Source: Chitinophagales bacterium (GTDB lineage Bacteria > Bacteroidota > Bacteroidia > Chitinophagales > Chitinophagaceae). From it: 64,000 nt of DNA. Shown here in pieces: positions 20,165-30,332 of the stretch (positions are counted from its first letter, which is position 1; the number at the start of each line of letters is the position of its first letter). The notes below the pieces were generated by a model that saw nothing but the letters and a program-made list of their open reading frames with translations, ran no database searches and had not been told where the DNA came from. The DNA lies in the NCBI GenBank assembly GCA_021323755.1, contig JAJPKJ010000012.1, positions 124,001 through 188,000 on the forward strand, given 5' to 3'. The position numbers and the translations under genes are program-made.

Positions 20165-20848
20165 ATGAAAATAGATATTATTACTGTTTTACCAGAATTA
20201 CTGGAAAGTCCTTTTTCTCATTCCATTTTAAAAAGAGCGAGAGAAAAGAAATTGCTTGAAGTAAACGTACATAATCTTCGTCGGTGGGCTATCAATGAAT
20301 ATGGACAGATTGACGATTATCAATATGGCGGTGGGGCCGGAATGGTCATGATGTGTGAGCCATTAGCAAATGCAATTGAAAGTCTTTCCCAGGAGAATAA
20401 ATTTGACGAAATTATTTTTATGACCCCTGATGGCCAACAGTTCGATCAAAAAATGGCGAATCAACTCTCCTTAAAAAATAATTTGCTTATTATCTGTGGT
20501 CATTATAAAGGCATTGATCAACGCATTCGCGAGAATTTTGTCACCAAAGAAATTTCAGTGGGTGATTATGTATTGAGTGGCGGCGAACTTCCCGCTGCAA
20601 TAGTGGTTGATGCGATCGGCAGATTAATTCCCGGGGTGTTGAATGATGAAACTTCAGCACTTTTTGATTCTTTCCAGGATGATTTATTAGCGGCTCCGGT
20701 GTATACGCGACCTGCAGATTTTCGCGGATGGAAAGTTCCAGACGTCTTATTAAGCGGTGATCCAAAAAAAGTCGATGAGTGGCGAAATGACCAATCGAAC
20801 CAACGAACAAAAGAAAGAAGACCAGATATCTTATCCAATGATCTGTGA
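20165..20848 (+). CDS. trmD: tRNA (guanine37-N1)-methyltransferase
   Basis: A 227-residue SPOUT-family enzyme that methylates G37 of tRNAs to prevent frameshifting. Recognisable parts are [20 protein letters not shown] at the start, [10 protein letters not shown], the SAM-binding trefoil knot region with [12 protein letters not shown] and [15 protein letters not shown], and the C-terminal basic region ending in RRPDIL. The frame is open for 41 more codons upstream, but the ATG at 20165 gives the conserved family N-terminus and follows a -7-like element. In many bacteria trmD lies with rpsP, rimM and rplS; it is alone here. Confidence 0.96.
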   Translation: MKIDIITVLPELLESPFSHSILKRAREKKLLEVNVHNLRRWAINEYGQIDDYQYGGGAGMVMMCEPLANAIESLSQENKFDEIIFMTPDGQQFDQKMANQLSLKNNLLIICGHYKGIDQRIRENFVTKEISVGDYVLSGGELPAAIVVDAIGRLIPGVLNDETSALFDSFQDDLLAAPVYTRPADFRGWKVPDVLLSGDPKKVDEWRNDQSNQRTKERRPDILSNDL

Positions 20849-20899
20849 CAGAAGCAGGAAGCAGATCTGATCTTCTCTTCTAAACTTTTTAAAACCGCT

Positions 20900-21619
20900 T
20901 TATTTCATTGCAAAAACTTTGGGATCAATGTCTTTGTTGATCTCAATTTTGTTGTAATTGATGACAATGTCATAACCCATATTGGTAGTGGCAATCGTTC
21001 CCGCAATTACATAACCAAAGTCGGTCTTTTTGTAATTGGAATAGGAGCTGCTGTTGCTGATATCTTTTCCGGCAAGCGAGGCTTTCGTGTCTAATTTTAC
21101 GATATAATAAGTAGCGGGATCGATAAAATAAGTAAATTCTGTCCCGTTTTTGTCGGTTAATTTCAGTTTATAGGTACTAACTCCCTGTACGCTGTCCCGC
21201 CCAACTAAAGTTGCGGCAAAACCTTTGTCCTGGTAATCATATAATTGTCCGCGGATGTCGAGTGAAGATTTTGCCAGTTTATACTCTTCTGCATTCATAA
21301 CGGTCGGATCGCTTTGTCCCATTAAAGGATTAAGGCTCCATCCGCCGGTGTCGGTAATGCATTGAATGATTGACGAACCATTTACATCAGTTTCGCTTTT
21401 AAGGGCTTTGCCCAAAATGCTGGTTATTTTAGTATTGTAATCTGAACCCATAGCGGTTACTGCACCTTCAACATAAATGGTTTTCATCTTCGACAATATA
21501 TCTTTTCCACCCACCGCAGTAATATGTTTACTAATTATTTCATCCGCAGTTTGAGCTTGTATCGTCGAAGCGCCGATGAACATAACCAGGGCGATCAATG
21601 CAAATCTTAAAAGTTTCAT
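20900..21619 (-). CDS. Secreted LolA-like protein of unknown role
   Basis: A 239-residue protein with a clear signal peptide (MKLLRFALIALVMFIGASTIQA, cut after AQA-like site). The mature part begins with ADEIISKHITAVGGKDILSKMKTIYVEG, the typical start of Bacteroidota proteins resembling outer-membrane lipoprotein carrier LolA, followed by alternating strands. The family is common next to M16 peptidases and zinc proteases, but no such gene lies beside it. Function is unknown; a lipid- or hydrophobic-ligand-binding fold is a reasonable guess. A perfect -7-like TATCTTTG is present on the minus strand upstream (21650-21657). Confidence 0.7.
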   Translation of the reverse strand: MKLLRFALIALVMFIGASTIQAQTADEIISKHITAVGGKDILSKMKTIYVEGAVTAMGSDYNTKITSILGKALKSETDVNGSSIIQCITDTGGWSLNPLMGQSDPTVMNAEEYKLAKSSLDIRGQLYDYQDKGFAATLVGRDSVQGVSTYKLKLTDKNGTEFTYFIDPATYYIVKLDTKASLAGKDISNSSSYSNYKKTDFGYVIAGTIATTNMGYDIVINYNKIEINKDIDPKVFAMK

Positions 21620-21649
21620 GATAGTAGATTTTTAAATTTAGTTTAGTGC

Positions 21650-21657
21650 CAAAGATA
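21650..21657 (-). promoter_or_regulatory. Putative -7 element of the LolA-like gene
   Basis: Read on the minus strand this is TATCTTTG, a full match to TAnnTTTG, about 30 bp before the start codon. A TTG element lies 26 bp further upstream, longer than the usual spacing. Confidence 0.4.
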
Positions 21658-21840
21658 GGATTCTGGCAAAACATTACTGCGCACAATATTTGTTTTTGAA
21701 TAATTTCTTATAAAACGAAAGTTAAATAGCGATAATAATGATAAAGATTCGACACAGAAGAACTTTAATGGTAATTATTCGGCGGGGTTCATAAATTAGG
21801 TATTAATTTCAGGTTATTAATTTTCAACAATAAAAACAAA

Positions 21841-23493
21841 ATGCCGCATACGGTCACCGGAAATGTAGTTGATATTTTTGCAAAAAAAATTTATCCTGCT
21901 GAAGTAAAATTTGATCATGGGAAAGTTATTGCTGTCACCCCTTTGACGGCGGATCACCCTGCACCCACCGGTTTCATACTTCCCGGATTTATAGATGCGC
22001 ACGTACATATTGAAAGTTCAATGCTTATTCCCTCTGAGTTTGCACGGCTGGCTGTTGTACACGGTACTGTTGCTACAGTAAGCGATCCTCATGAAATTGC
22101 CAACGTTTGCGGATTATCTGGTGTCGAATATATGATTGCAAACGGGAAAAAAGTTCCATTCAAATTCAACTTTGGCGCTCCGAGCTGTGTGCCAGCAACA
22201 AATTTTGAAACCGCAGGCGCAACAATTGATGCGGAAGATGTAAGGACATTACTTGAAAAAGATGAGATAAAATATCTGAGTGAGATGATGAATTTTCCCG
22301 GAGTGCTATTTAATGATGAAGAAGTGATGAAAAAAATTGCCGCCGCACATAATTTAAAAAAACCCGTAGACGGTCATGCTCCTGGTTTGCGTGGTGAAGA
22401 AGCAAAAAGGTATATTGATGCAGGCATTAGCACCGATCATGAATGTTTTACAAAAGAAGAAGCCCTGGATAAATTAAATTTTGGAATGAAGATCATCATC
22501 CGCGAAGGAAGCGCAGCAAAAAACTTCGATGCATTGATCGATCTGCTTAATGATCATGCAGATGAAATGATGTTTTGCAGCGATGATAAGCATCCCGATA
22601 GTCTTGTTTCCGGACATATCGATCAGCTTTGTGCAAGAGCGGTTGCAAAAGGAATTGATGTTTTCAAAGTTTTAAAAGTTGCATGTATTAATCCGGTTCT
22701 GCATTACAAATTGGATGTTGGATTATTGCGCGAAAATGATGACGCGGACTTTATCGTGGTGGAAGATCTGCAGACATTCAAAACAGTGCAAACCTATATT
22801 AACGGCGAACTTGTTGCTGAAAATGGTAAATCATTGATCAAAACTGTCCAATCTGAAATAATAAATCAATTCAACTGCGCAAAAAAAACTCTTGAAGATT
22901 TTCGCTATTTACTCAACAAATACGGCGATGAAGAAAATATGGAACAGGTGTATGTTATCGAAGCACTGGATGGCCAATTAATAACAAACAAGCTGGAAAA
23001 AAAAATAAATGAAGTAATTATTAATAATGGTTTTTTAGAAAGTAATGTTGAAAAGGACATTTTGAAAATCGTCGTGGTAAATCGTTATGAGGATGCGCCC
23101 GTTGCAAAGGCATTTATTAAAAATTTCGGATTAAAAAAAGGAGCGATCGCTTCTTCGGTTGCACATGACAGTCATAATATTGTTGCCATTGGAGTTGATG
23201 ATGAAAGTCTTTGCAAAGCGGTTGATCTTGTCATCGAAAATAAGGGCGGAGTGAGTTGCGTAACCCATGAATCCGAACTTGTCCTTGCACTACCCGTTGC
23301 CGGATTAATGAGCAATGAAGACGGTTACGATATTGCAAAAGCCTATACCGAAATTGATGCGATGGCGAAAGATCTCGGCTCAGGATTATCAGCGCCATTT
23401 ATGACCTTGTCTTTTATGGCGCTTCTTGTCATACCCCATCTTAAATTGAGCGATAAAGGATTATTTGATGGTGATAAATTCGCATTGATCTGA
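21841..23493 (+). CDS. ade: Adenine deaminase
   Basis: A 550-residue metal-dependent amidohydrolase that converts adenine to hypoxanthine for purine salvage. Visible signatures are the metal-binding [14 protein letters not shown] (~56-69), [33 protein letters not shown] and the catalytic [10 protein letters not shown]. The length fits Ade enzymes (~550-600 residues). The C-terminal part ends with LPVAGLMS and [22 protein letters not shown], typical of the family. It is cytoplasmic, apparently monocistronic and starts at an ATG preceded by an A-rich stretch. Confidence 0.95.
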   Translation: MPHTVTGNVVDIFAKKIYPAEVKFDHGKVIAVTPLTADHPAPTGFILPGFIDAHVHIESSMLIPSEFARLAVVHGTVATVSDPHEIANVCGLSGVEYMIANGKKVPFKFNFGAPSCVPATNFETAGATIDAEDVRTLLEKDEIKYLSEMMNFPGVLFNDEEVMKKIAAAHNLKKPVDGHAPGLRGEEAKRYIDAGISTDHECFTKEEALDKLNFGMKIIIREGSAAKNFDALIDLLNDHADEMMFCSDDKHPDSLVSGHIDQLCARAVAKGIDVFKVLKVACINPVLHYKLDVGLLRENDDADFIVVEDLQTFKTVQTYINGELVAENGKSLIKTVQSEIINQFNCAKKTLEDFRYLLNKYGDEENMEQVYVIEALDGQLITNKLEKKINEVIINNGFLESNVEKDILKIVVVNRYEDAPVAKAFIKNFGLKKGAIASSVAHDSHNIVAIGVDDESLCKAVDLVIENKGGVSCVTHESELVLALPVAGLMSNEDGYDIAKAYTEIDAMAKDLGSGLSAPFMTLSFMALLVIPHLKLSDKGLFDGDKFALI

Positions 23494-23644
23494 ATCCTCT
23501 TTCTAAATCTTTTCATTTAGAGAAAAATAAATAATTATTCTACTTCGGCATAAGTATTAATGGGTATTTGTGGAACATGCGTTAGTTATGGAATAATAAT
23601 ACTTAGACAATCAATGTTAATGGGTTATATCAACAACATTTTTT

Positions 23645-24772
23645 ATGTTGACGTACCCAAACTTTGCCTGGCGAAAAATATTTTTTTCTGCTTGTTTTTT
23701 AGCTGCAATAATAAGTTGTTGTGATACAGGAATTGGTCAATGTACATCGACCGGACCCAATTATGGAAGCAGTTTTGCCAACAATGCCTCGGTAGGCACT
23801 GTTTCCTGGAGCACGGGCGGAGCACCTTATTCAGCAAGTTCTATTTTGGTGATAATACTTCATCCATCTGATATTACTAAATACCTTACTGTTGAAAATT
23901 TTGGATTTTCCATACCATCGACCGCCAGCATTTGCGGTATCCAGGTTGATGTGGAAAGAAACTCCAATGGCTTGATCGTTCTTGATGGTTCTATTACGGA
24001 TAACTCTGTAAAAATTATTCAAGGAGGAGTCATCACCGGCACTGAACATAAAAGCGGTACATCATGGCCTGGCTCCGGCGCTTATATTAGTTACGGCAAT
24101 TCTGGCGATACGTGGGGGGTTGCAACATGGCAGCCTTCAGATATTAATGCAAGCAATTTTGGTGTAGCTGTCTCTGCGAAATTATTGGCATTGGTTTCTT
24201 TAACCGAAACCGCGTCTGTCACCAATGTACGCATTACCGTTAGTTATGTTGATCCCGGTGTTTTGTCCTTATCATTGCAAAACTTTCTGGTGACAAAAAA
24301 AACAAATTACGATGTGATCTCATGGACGGTTTCCGAGCAAAATGATTTTTCAAAATTTATTGTTCAACGATCTGGCGATATGAATAGCTGGGAAAATATT
24401 GCTGAAGATTATGCCGTAAATGGTCAGTTACAATATTCCAGTGATGATGAATATCCCTTAAACGGCACAAACTATTACAGGCTCTTAATCACCAACAAAG
24501 ATGGGACAACAAGATATTCAACCATACAATCGGTTACCCAAAAGATAAATGAAGGTGTTTTTATTTATCCCAATCCGGCTTCTTCAAAAATTAATATTGC
24601 CAGCACGACCCTCATCCATTTTATCGCCATAAAAGATTTGCAGGGAAGAACGATCGCCTCTCTCTCAGCAAACGGTTCCGCGAAAAATATTCAATTATCA
24701 ATTGCAGATCTGTCACAAGGTTTATATGTTTTGCAGGTTGATGGTTCTGCGCAGAAATTCTTCAAAAAATAA
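23645..24772 (+). CDS. Type IX-secreted protein with C-terminal sorting domain
   Basis: A 375-residue extracellular protein. An N-terminal signal peptide (hydrophobic ~11-24, ending near GIGQ) is followed by a ~190-residue beta-rich region resembling a Bacteroidota domain rich in Gly, Ser and Thr, a fibronectin-like segment (~215-300; YDVISWTVSEQNDFSKFIVQ) and a type A sorting domain at the C-terminus (YPNPASSKINI and DLSQGLYVLQV). It is therefore predicted to cross the outer membrane through the type IX system, to which the PorV gene of this window belongs. No enzymatic motif was recognised; an adhesive or structural role is possible. Confidence 0.8.
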   Translation: MLTYPNFAWRKIFFSACFLAAIISCCDTGIGQCTSTGPNYGSSFANNASVGTVSWSTGGAPYSASSILVIILHPSDITKYLTVENFGFSIPSTASICGIQVDVERNSNGLIVLDGSITDNSVKIIQGGVITGTEHKSGTSWPGSGAYISYGNSGDTWGVATWQPSDINASNFGVAVSAKLLALVSLTETASVTNVRITVSYVDPGVLSLSLQNFLVTKKTNYDVISWTVSEQNDFSKFIVQRSGDMNSWENIAEDYAVNGQLQYSSDDEYPLNGTNYYRLLITNKDGTTRYSTIQSVTQKINEGVFIYPNPASSKINIASTTLIHFIAIKDLQGRTIASLSANGSAKNIQLSIADLSQGLYVLQVDGSAQKFFKK

Positions 24773-24864
24773 TACCCGGGCCTTTTTACCGACAAAAGCC
24801 TTCCTTTCACCGCCTCTTTATTCAGCATTGCCTATTCCCGCTTTTAATCCATCGATTTTCCCAA

Positions 24865-24872
24865 TAGTTTTG
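24865..24872 (+). promoter_or_regulatory. Putative -7 element of the LiaF-like cluster
   Basis: TAGTTTTG fits TAnnTTTG and lies 18 bp before the ATG at 24891. A TTG lies 34 bp upstream, too far to be a standard -33 element. Confidence 0.35.
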
Positions 24873-24890
24873 GGGCATAAATTAAAAATT

Positions 24891-25655
24891 ATGGATAACC
24901 AGGATCAAAATAATGATTACAACCAACACAAACGCGACGGTCGGATAATTGCAGGGCTTTTTTTATTGGTGGTGGGCGCCGTTTTTTTTATGAGAGCAAT
25001 GGCTTTTCCATTTTTTCCTGATTGGCTTTTTACATGGCCAATGATATTGATTGCGATAGGAATTTACACCGGCATCAAGCATCAGTTTCGAAATCCGGGA
25101 TGGATCATACTGATCATTATCGGAGGCTTTTTTTTACTAGATGACATGAATTTGGATTTTAACCTGCATCGGTTTATTGTCCCGGTAATTATTATTAGTG
25201 TCGGATTGATCATGATTTTAAGACCAAAACGTGGCCGAAATTGGCAAAGACCGGAATGGAGTGACTGGCAACGCGATAAAATAGTTAATCAGGCAAAAGG
25301 TGATCCGAATTATTCAGCAGAGGATTTTTTTGATGCCACTGCTATTTTCGGCGCTTCGAAAAGGGTTATTATCTCTAAAGATTTTAAAGGCGGTGATGTT
25401 ACCTGCTTTATGGGTGGATGTGAAATTGATTTTACCCAGGCAGATATCATAAAACCGGCCATAGTTGATCTGACATTGGTATTTGGAGGAGGAAAAATAA
25501 TTGTTCCATCCGATTGGCAGGTGAATAATCAGATTACGCCAGTGTTTGGTGGCGTCGAAGATAAAAGGCGGCAGCCCTTCAGCCCCAATCCGGATAAGGT
25601 TTTGATACTAAAAGGCACCTGTTTTTTTGGAGGGTTGGAAATAAAAAATTATTAA
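24891..25655 (+). CDS. LiaF/LiaI-like membrane protein (DUF5668 and LiaF-type C-terminal domain)
   Basis: A 254-residue protein. After a polar start there are about four hydrophobic helices in residues ~20-115 (GLFLLVVGAVFFMRAMAF first), as in DUF5668, and then a soluble C-terminal domain with DATAIFGASKRVI, GGDVTCFMGGCEIDFTQ and PVFGGVEDKR, the repeated FGG-type beta-helix of LiaF/DUF2154. In Firmicutes LiaF inhibits the LiaSR cell-envelope stress system. The frame is open further upstream, but the ATG at 24891 is the first to fit the polar N-terminus. DUF4288, LytS-type kinase and LytTR regulator genes follow on the same strand. Confidence 0.8.
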   Translation: MDNQDQNNDYNQHKRDGRIIAGLFLLVVGAVFFMRAMAFPFFPDWLFTWPMILIAIGIYTGIKHQFRNPGWIILIIIGGFFLLDDMNLDFNLHRFIVPVIIISVGLIMILRPKRGRNWQRPEWSDWQRDKIVNQAKGDPNYSAEDFFDATAIFGASKRVIISKDFKGGDVTCFMGGCEIDFTQADIIKPAIVDLTLVFGGGKIIVPSDWQVNNQITPVFGGVEDKRRQPFSPNPDKVLILKGTCFFGGLEIKNY

Positions 25656-25726
25656 GCCGGATGTAAACAAACTGTGGTGCAGCGGCTGGCAATACAATAA
25701 TAATTATCATTAACAACTTTAAATTT

Positions 25727-26086
25727 ATGAACTGGTATCTTGCAAAAATTGTCTACCGGATTATTTGTGGTGATGGCGATCATACGCCCCAGTTTGATGA
25801 ACAATTACGATTGATCAAAGCGAGTGATGAATTTCATGCATTCCAAAAAGCCCAGCTGATTGGCGAACGGGAGCAGGATAATTTTTTGAATGCCGTGCAA
25901 AAACCGGTGCATTGGAAATTTATTAATGTAAGCGAATTGCATAAATTGGACGATCTTATTGATGGTGCTGAAGTATATTCCAGCATTCGTGAAGATGATG
26001 ATGCGGAAATTTTCATTAGTCTTACGAATTTGAAAGCTGCACATATTTTAGAAAACAGCATGAAGCAATCAGTGCATCTTAATTGA
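25727..26086 (+). CDS. DUF4288 domain protein
   Basis: A 119-residue soluble protein without signal or membrane segments. The phrases MNWYLAKIVYRI at the start, ASDEFHAFQKAQLIGEREQDNF and WKFINVSELHKL match the DUF4288 family, which has no assigned biochemical function. It lies between a LiaF-like gene and a LytS-type kinase gene, all on the plus strand, with 71- and 78-bp gaps. A connection with that signalling cluster is possible but is inferred only from position. Confidence 0.7.
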   Translation: MNWYLAKIVYRIICGDGDHTPQFDEQLRLIKASDEFHAFQKAQLIGEREQDNFLNAVQKPVHWKFINVSELHKLDDLIDGAEVYSSIREDDDAEIFISLTNLKAAHILENSMKQSVHLN

Positions 26087-26164
26087 AAAATCATCGTGAA
26101 CAGGGAATGGCTTGTCGAAATGCAATGAGGAGTCATATATGAACAATCAACAATAAACAGCATC

Positions 26165-27202
26165 TTGTCTAACTCAACCAACAGAAAATTCAGGTTTGTT
26201 TTTGCAATATGGTGGCTAATTTGGTTTGCCGTGCATTATAGTGTTTTGTTGAATTATGGTATTACACAATTGCAGGCATTTGCCGACAGCTTCATTAGTA
26301 ATATTTTATTGGCCGGCTGCTGCCTGCTCATCATAAACAATATGCGGTATTATTTGCCGCGCAGGGAAAAATATTGGTATGTTCTTGCAATGAGTTTTGG
26401 CTTGGCTTGCCTCTGGCTGGTAGCAACACGTTTGTTGCTTTGGGCTTTTTTTAAAAATGAAAACACCTATCTGGCAATGGTCAGCAGTTCATCAACCATT
26501 CGTTATGCTGTCGCTTTTTTGATATTTGGTTGTATGGCAACTTTATGCCTTTTATGGTACACACAAAAAGAACAAAAAGAAATGGATGCCCGAAAAACTG
26601 AAGCAGAGAATTTGGCGAAAGAAGCTGAGCTGTATAAGTTGAGACAACAACTGCAACCACATTTTTTGTTCAACAGCTTAAATTCCATCAGCGCATTAGT
26701 AAATGTGCAACCGGAACAGGCCAGAAAAATGGTCCATCAACTTTCTGATTTTTTGCGCGGCACTCTAAAAAAAGAAGAACACCAGCTGGTAAATCTTGAA
26801 GAAGAATTTCAGTATCTTGAACTATACCTTGATATTGAAAAAGTACGTTTCGGGCACAGGCTTTCTGCAAATGTTGAATGCGAAGATGAATGCAGGCAAT
26901 TGAAACTTCCTCCATTATTATTGCAGCCTGTTGTGGAAAACGCGATAAAATTTGGATTGTATGATACAACCGATGATGTAACGATTACCATTGATGCAAA
27001 AAAAACAGAAAACAATCTTGTTGTAAGGGTAACAAATCCATTTGATCCCGAAACCTGTAATCCGAAACAAGGCGTGGGGTTTGGTTTGAGTTCCGTTCAA
27101 CGCAGATTGTATTTATTGTTTGCAAGAAATGACTTGTTGCAAACAAAAGCAGAAAACAATTTATTCATTACAATAGTGAAAATACCGCAGGTGAATGCAT
27201 AA
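26165..27202 (+). CDS. LytS/YehU-type sensor histidine kinase
   Basis: A 345-residue membrane kinase. About four hydrophobic helices span residues ~10-132. A coiled linker (~133-160) leads to the His_kinase domain with LRQQLQPHFLFNSLNSIS, where His166 is the expected phosphorylation site. An HATPase part follows, with PVVENAIKFG (N-box) and GVGFGLSSVQRRL (G-box). Start is TTG at 26165; no better start lies nearby. The cognate regulator gene begins 41 bp downstream. It lacks an extracellular sensor domain, so the signal is probably sensed in the membrane or via a partner such as the nearby LiaF-like protein. Confidence 0.92.
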   Translation: MSNSTNRKFRFVFAIWWLIWFAVHYSVLLNYGITQLQAFADSFISNILLAGCCLLIINNMRYYLPRREKYWYVLAMSFGLACLWLVATRLLLWAFFKNENTYLAMVSSSSTIRYAVAFLIFGCMATLCLLWYTQKEQKEMDARKTEAENLAKEAELYKLRQQLQPHFLFNSLNSISALVNVQPEQARKMVHQLSDFLRGTLKKEEHQLVNLEEEFQYLELYLDIEKVRFGHRLSANVECEDECRQLKLPPLLLQPVVENAIKFGLYDTTDDVTITIDAKKTENNLVVRVTNPFDPETCNPKQGVGFGLSSVQRRLYLLFARNDLLQTKAENNLFITIVKIPQVNA

Positions 27203-27243
27203 CACTGAATGCTTCATGCAACGTTTGGTTTAAAAAAATAAAA

Positions 27244-27981
27244 ATGAAAGTATTAATAATTGATGATGAACCATTGGCAAGAATAATTGTGAAAGAATAT
27301 TTACAAGCTTATCCACAAATAGAAATTGCGCAGGAATGTAATGATGGGTTCGAAGGAATAAAAGCGATTCAGCAACATCAGCCCGATTTGATTTTCCTCG
27401 ATATCCAAATGCCAAAAATAAATGGCTTTGAGATGCTCGAGTTGATTGATAATCCGCCTGCAGTTATCTTCACCACTGCATTTGATGAATATGCAATAAA
27501 AGCATTTGAAAGCCATGCGGTCGATTATTTGTTGAAACCATTCAGCAAAGAAAGGTTTGACAAGGCTTTGCAAAAATGGATGGAATCAAACAATGCCAAC
27601 GCAAAAACAAATACACAATCCTTATTGGAATCAGTCTCACATTCGCCGATGCAGAATAACCGAATTGTTGTTAAACTTGCCGGTAAAATAAAAATTATTC
27701 CTGTTGATGAGATTTTTTACCTCGAAGCTGCCGATGATTATGTGAAGGTTTTTACCAAAGAAGGTTCGTTCCTGAAAAATAAGACAATGAATTATTTTGA
27801 GAACACTTTGGATGCTCAACATTTTGTTCGCACACATCGTTCTTATATTTTGAATGTGCAGCTGATTACACGCATTGAACCTTATGAAAAAGATAGTCAC
27901 CTTGCGATATTAAAATCCGGCGCGCAGGTTCCTGTAAGCAAAACGGGGTACGCGAAACTGAAGCAGGTATTGGGATTGTAG
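27244..27981 (+). CDS. LytTR-family response regulator
   Basis: A 245-residue regulator. The receiver domain (~1-120) has the acidic pair IDDEP, the phospho-acceptor Asp53 in FLDIQMPKING and the conserved Lys in LLKPFS. The C-terminal LytTR DNA-binding domain (~140-240) contains IFYLEAADDYVKVF and FVRTHRSYILNVQ. LytTR regulators bind direct-repeat promoters; the target here is unknown. It pairs with the LytS-type kinase directly upstream. It converges with the DUF748 gene, 17 bp between stops. Confidence 0.93.
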   Translation: MKVLIIDDEPLARIIVKEYLQAYPQIEIAQECNDGFEGIKAIQQHQPDLIFLDIQMPKINGFEMLELIDNPPAVIFTTAFDEYAIKAFESHAVDYLLKPFSKERFDKALQKWMESNNANAKTNTQSLLESVSHSPMQNNRIVVKLAGKIKIIPVDEIFYLEAADDYVKVFTKEGSFLKNKTMNYFENTLDAQHFVRTHRSYILNVQLITRIEPYEKDSHLAILKSGAQVPVSKTGYAKLKQVLGL

Positions 27982-27998
27982 TGCATGTTCGCGGTTAT

Positions 27999-30269
27999 TT
28001 ATTTTCCATTTTTTGCATCCGCTTTATCTTCTTCTCCTGCAATATTGATCACATACTTCGGTAATTGCCCTCTTGATAATTCATCTTTTGCAGACGAAAT
28101 GGATAAACGATTTGGAGCGATCTTTTTTTGCTGAATGAGATAATCTGTCACCACCTGGTTTCTTTTTTCCATTATAGAACTTACGATTGCACCCATTTTT
28201 TCTTTTCCAATCATTTGAATACATTTTTCCTGCACGGACATAAATGCAGATCCGGATTGCAATTTTGAGTTTACATAATGATTAAAAAGGGAGTCTTTAT
28301 TATCAACTGAATCGATTCTGCTTTGCAAAGGGGCAGTGATGCTGTCTGCAGTGATGTTCAAATATTGTTTTTTTATTTGTTGGAGTGAATAAATTTCTGC
28401 TTCATCTTCTTTACTGGTAACCTGCACCAATTGCAATCTTAATTCGGGTTTTTGTGTTAATACTTTTGCAAGATTATCCAGCACTTTTTTTTGAGGGGAG
28501 CTAATGTTGTTTTGCAGGTAATCAAAATTCACCTGGTTATAATCTTCTTCTTTGCCCCCAAAAACATTGGCGAAAAATTTGAAAGGCGCTGTTGCCGCCT
28601 TCACCATGATATTTTTTATCACCTGCCAAATAACCTTTCCCCATTTGAATTTCGGATCATCGAGGCTGCCACTAACAGGAATGTCTAAGTGAATATTCCC
28701 ATGGACATCCTTTAATAGTGATACGGCAAGCCTTACAGGAATATTCATCGCCGTCTTATTTTTTACTTTCTTGCCGGCTTCGATCTTAACGATATCCAAA
28801 ACATTTTTACTGGTCAATTTTCTATTGATGATGGTGGTTTTGTTGGTGTATGTGGCTACTCCATTTAGAAACGGAGTTGCTACATAATATTTTGAATAGG
28901 GATTGAAATCTGAAACAAGCAACCCGGAAACCACTCCATCAACATCCATATCTTCAAAATTCTTTGGACTGACGATCAAGGTTGTTTTTAAATTCCCAGA
29001 GCGGTTGAGCAATGAGGTAACATTAAGTGTAATGCGATTATTATTGCTATTTACTTTATTACTGAGCATCTGCAGAGAATCAAGATCATACTGGAATTTA
29101 TCGCCGTGCGTATAGTCAGTAAAGATCAGGTGGCCACCTTCAATTCTTACCTGGTTTGCATTGTAATTACTTGCCACATAATTTTTCATTATGCTTTGAA
29201 CATAATCTGCCATCATAATAAAAATATTTGCATAAGCCGTTACTGCAGTATCAATGGCATTACCTCCCGGAGTCGTCATCAATCGCTGAAAATTATACCC
29301 ATCATCATACATGGAAACTTCCAGGTATGGTCTGGTAATATCAATGGTTTTAAAATTGTAAAAATTATTTTTTGTGTTTATGGAATCAACCTGGATTTCC
29401 ATTTTTTCAACTGCCGTTAATCTGTCGGACGTGATGTCAACAATCGCAAAATATTCAGTACTCACATTCCCGCTCGCAGCGATATCTTCTGCCTTATGCA
29501 TATTTCCACTGACCGCCAAACTCGCACTGAGCAAGCCATCCAGCGACTTCACCTTTAGATAATCTTTTAAATAAGGATAAAGCACATTAATGTTGAATTT
29601 CTGCAGATCAAATTTTGTTTTGTACACAAATGAGTTGGTATTGATGCTGAGATTTCCCGCTAGCTTTCCTCCCGTTGGTACCGCACAACTTGTAGTAATA
29701 GCATAAACCGGATCATTCCATGCGATCTGCGGAATTCTTGTGGTCCAGTCGATCACCTCAACCTTGTTGTACGGAGAAGAGTTCACGTAGACCACCCGCG
29801 CCGAATCAATCAGTAGATCATGAATCCAATATTGCGTTGGCTTAGCCTCTTTTTTTGCTGGTGGCGAATCAGTAACAAATCTTTTTATCAGATCACTGTA
29901 GTTAAACCGATTCCCTTTTTGGATGATATTGATAATCGGTTTATCAAATTTTAATTCGGTTATGTCATATTTTGATGCCAGCAATTTGTGAACAGCAATG
30001 GTTGCTTCTATCTTATCGCAAACAAAAAAAACATTGTTGCTTTTAGCTTCAAAAATTTTTAGTTTGTCAAAACGGATATTCCCGGAAAAAAGATTGATGT
30101 GGAGATTATCCATTTTTATTTTTCTTCCGGTGTACTCTTCACTTCGTGATTCTATCAGATATTTTACAATAGATGACAGAAAAAATAGGGAGACGATGAC
30201 TAATGCCAGCAGGGATCCAAGAACAATAAATAATAGCCTTCTTAATTTTTTCGAGATTTTTAAATTCAT
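27999..30269 (-). CDS. DUF748/AsmA-like envelope protein
   Basis: A 756-residue protein anchored by one N-terminal helix (~9-32) with the remainder predicted to lie in the periplasm. The layout, an AsmA-like N-terminal part (RKIKMDNLHINLFSGNIRFDKLKIFEA), a long beta-rich repeat-like middle and a helical C-terminal region with PAxxRxSISSA-like features, matches DUF748 proteins. AsmA-like bridging proteins move phospholipids to the outer membrane in E. coli; the role here is inferred. The promoter candidate lies just upstream, next to the anmK stop. Confidence 0.75.
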   Translation of the reverse strand: MNLKISKKLRRLLFIVLGSLLALVIVSLFFLSSIVKYLIESRSEEYTGRKIKMDNLHINLFSGNIRFDKLKIFEAKSNNVFFVCDKIEATIAVHKLLASKYDITELKFDKPIINIIQKGNRFNYSDLIKRFVTDSPPAKKEAKPTQYWIHDLLIDSARVVYVNSSPYNKVEVIDWTTRIPQIAWNDPVYAITTSCAVPTGGKLAGNLSINTNSFVYKTKFDLQKFNINVLYPYLKDYLKVKSLDGLLSASLAVSGNMHKAEDIAASGNVSTEYFAIVDITSDRLTAVEKMEIQVDSINTKNNFYNFKTIDITRPYLEVSMYDDGYNFQRLMTTPGGNAIDTAVTAYANIFIMMADYVQSIMKNYVASNYNANQVRIEGGHLIFTDYTHGDKFQYDLDSLQMLSNKVNSNNNRITLNVTSLLNRSGNLKTTLIVSPKNFEDMDVDGVVSGLLVSDFNPYSKYYVATPFLNGVATYTNKTTIINRKLTSKNVLDIVKIEAGKKVKNKTAMNIPVRLAVSLLKDVHGNIHLDIPVSGSLDDPKFKWGKVIWQVIKNIMVKAATAPFKFFANVFGGKEEDYNQVNFDYLQNNISSPQKKVLDNLAKVLTQKPELRLQLVQVTSKEDEAEIYSLQQIKKQYLNITADSITAPLQSRIDSVDNKDSLFNHYVNSKLQSGSAFMSVQEKCIQMIGKEKMGAIVSSIMEKRNQVVTDYLIQQKKIAPNRLSISSAKDELSRGQLPKYVINIAGEEDKADAKNGK

Positions 30270-30298
30270 TTTAATGAACGTTGAACAGTTAGTTTCTG

Positions 30299-30326
30299 CA
30301 AAAATAATTACAACAATCCATTCAAA
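30299..30326 (-). promoter_or_regulatory. Putative promoter of the DUF748 gene
   Basis: On the minus strand TTTG (30323-30326) is followed after 16 bp by TATTTTTG (30299-30306), a perfect -7 match with a slightly short spacer. The start codon lies about 30 bp downstream. It suggests transcription independent of the upstream anmK gene. Confidence 0.45.
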
Positions 30327-30332
30327 TTGTAA

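Noticed and set aside
23502-23521. Hairpin (TCTAAAT/ATTTAGA) after the adenine deaminase gene
   Set aside because: It is followed by A-rich rather than T-rich sequence on the plus strand, so it was not called a terminator.
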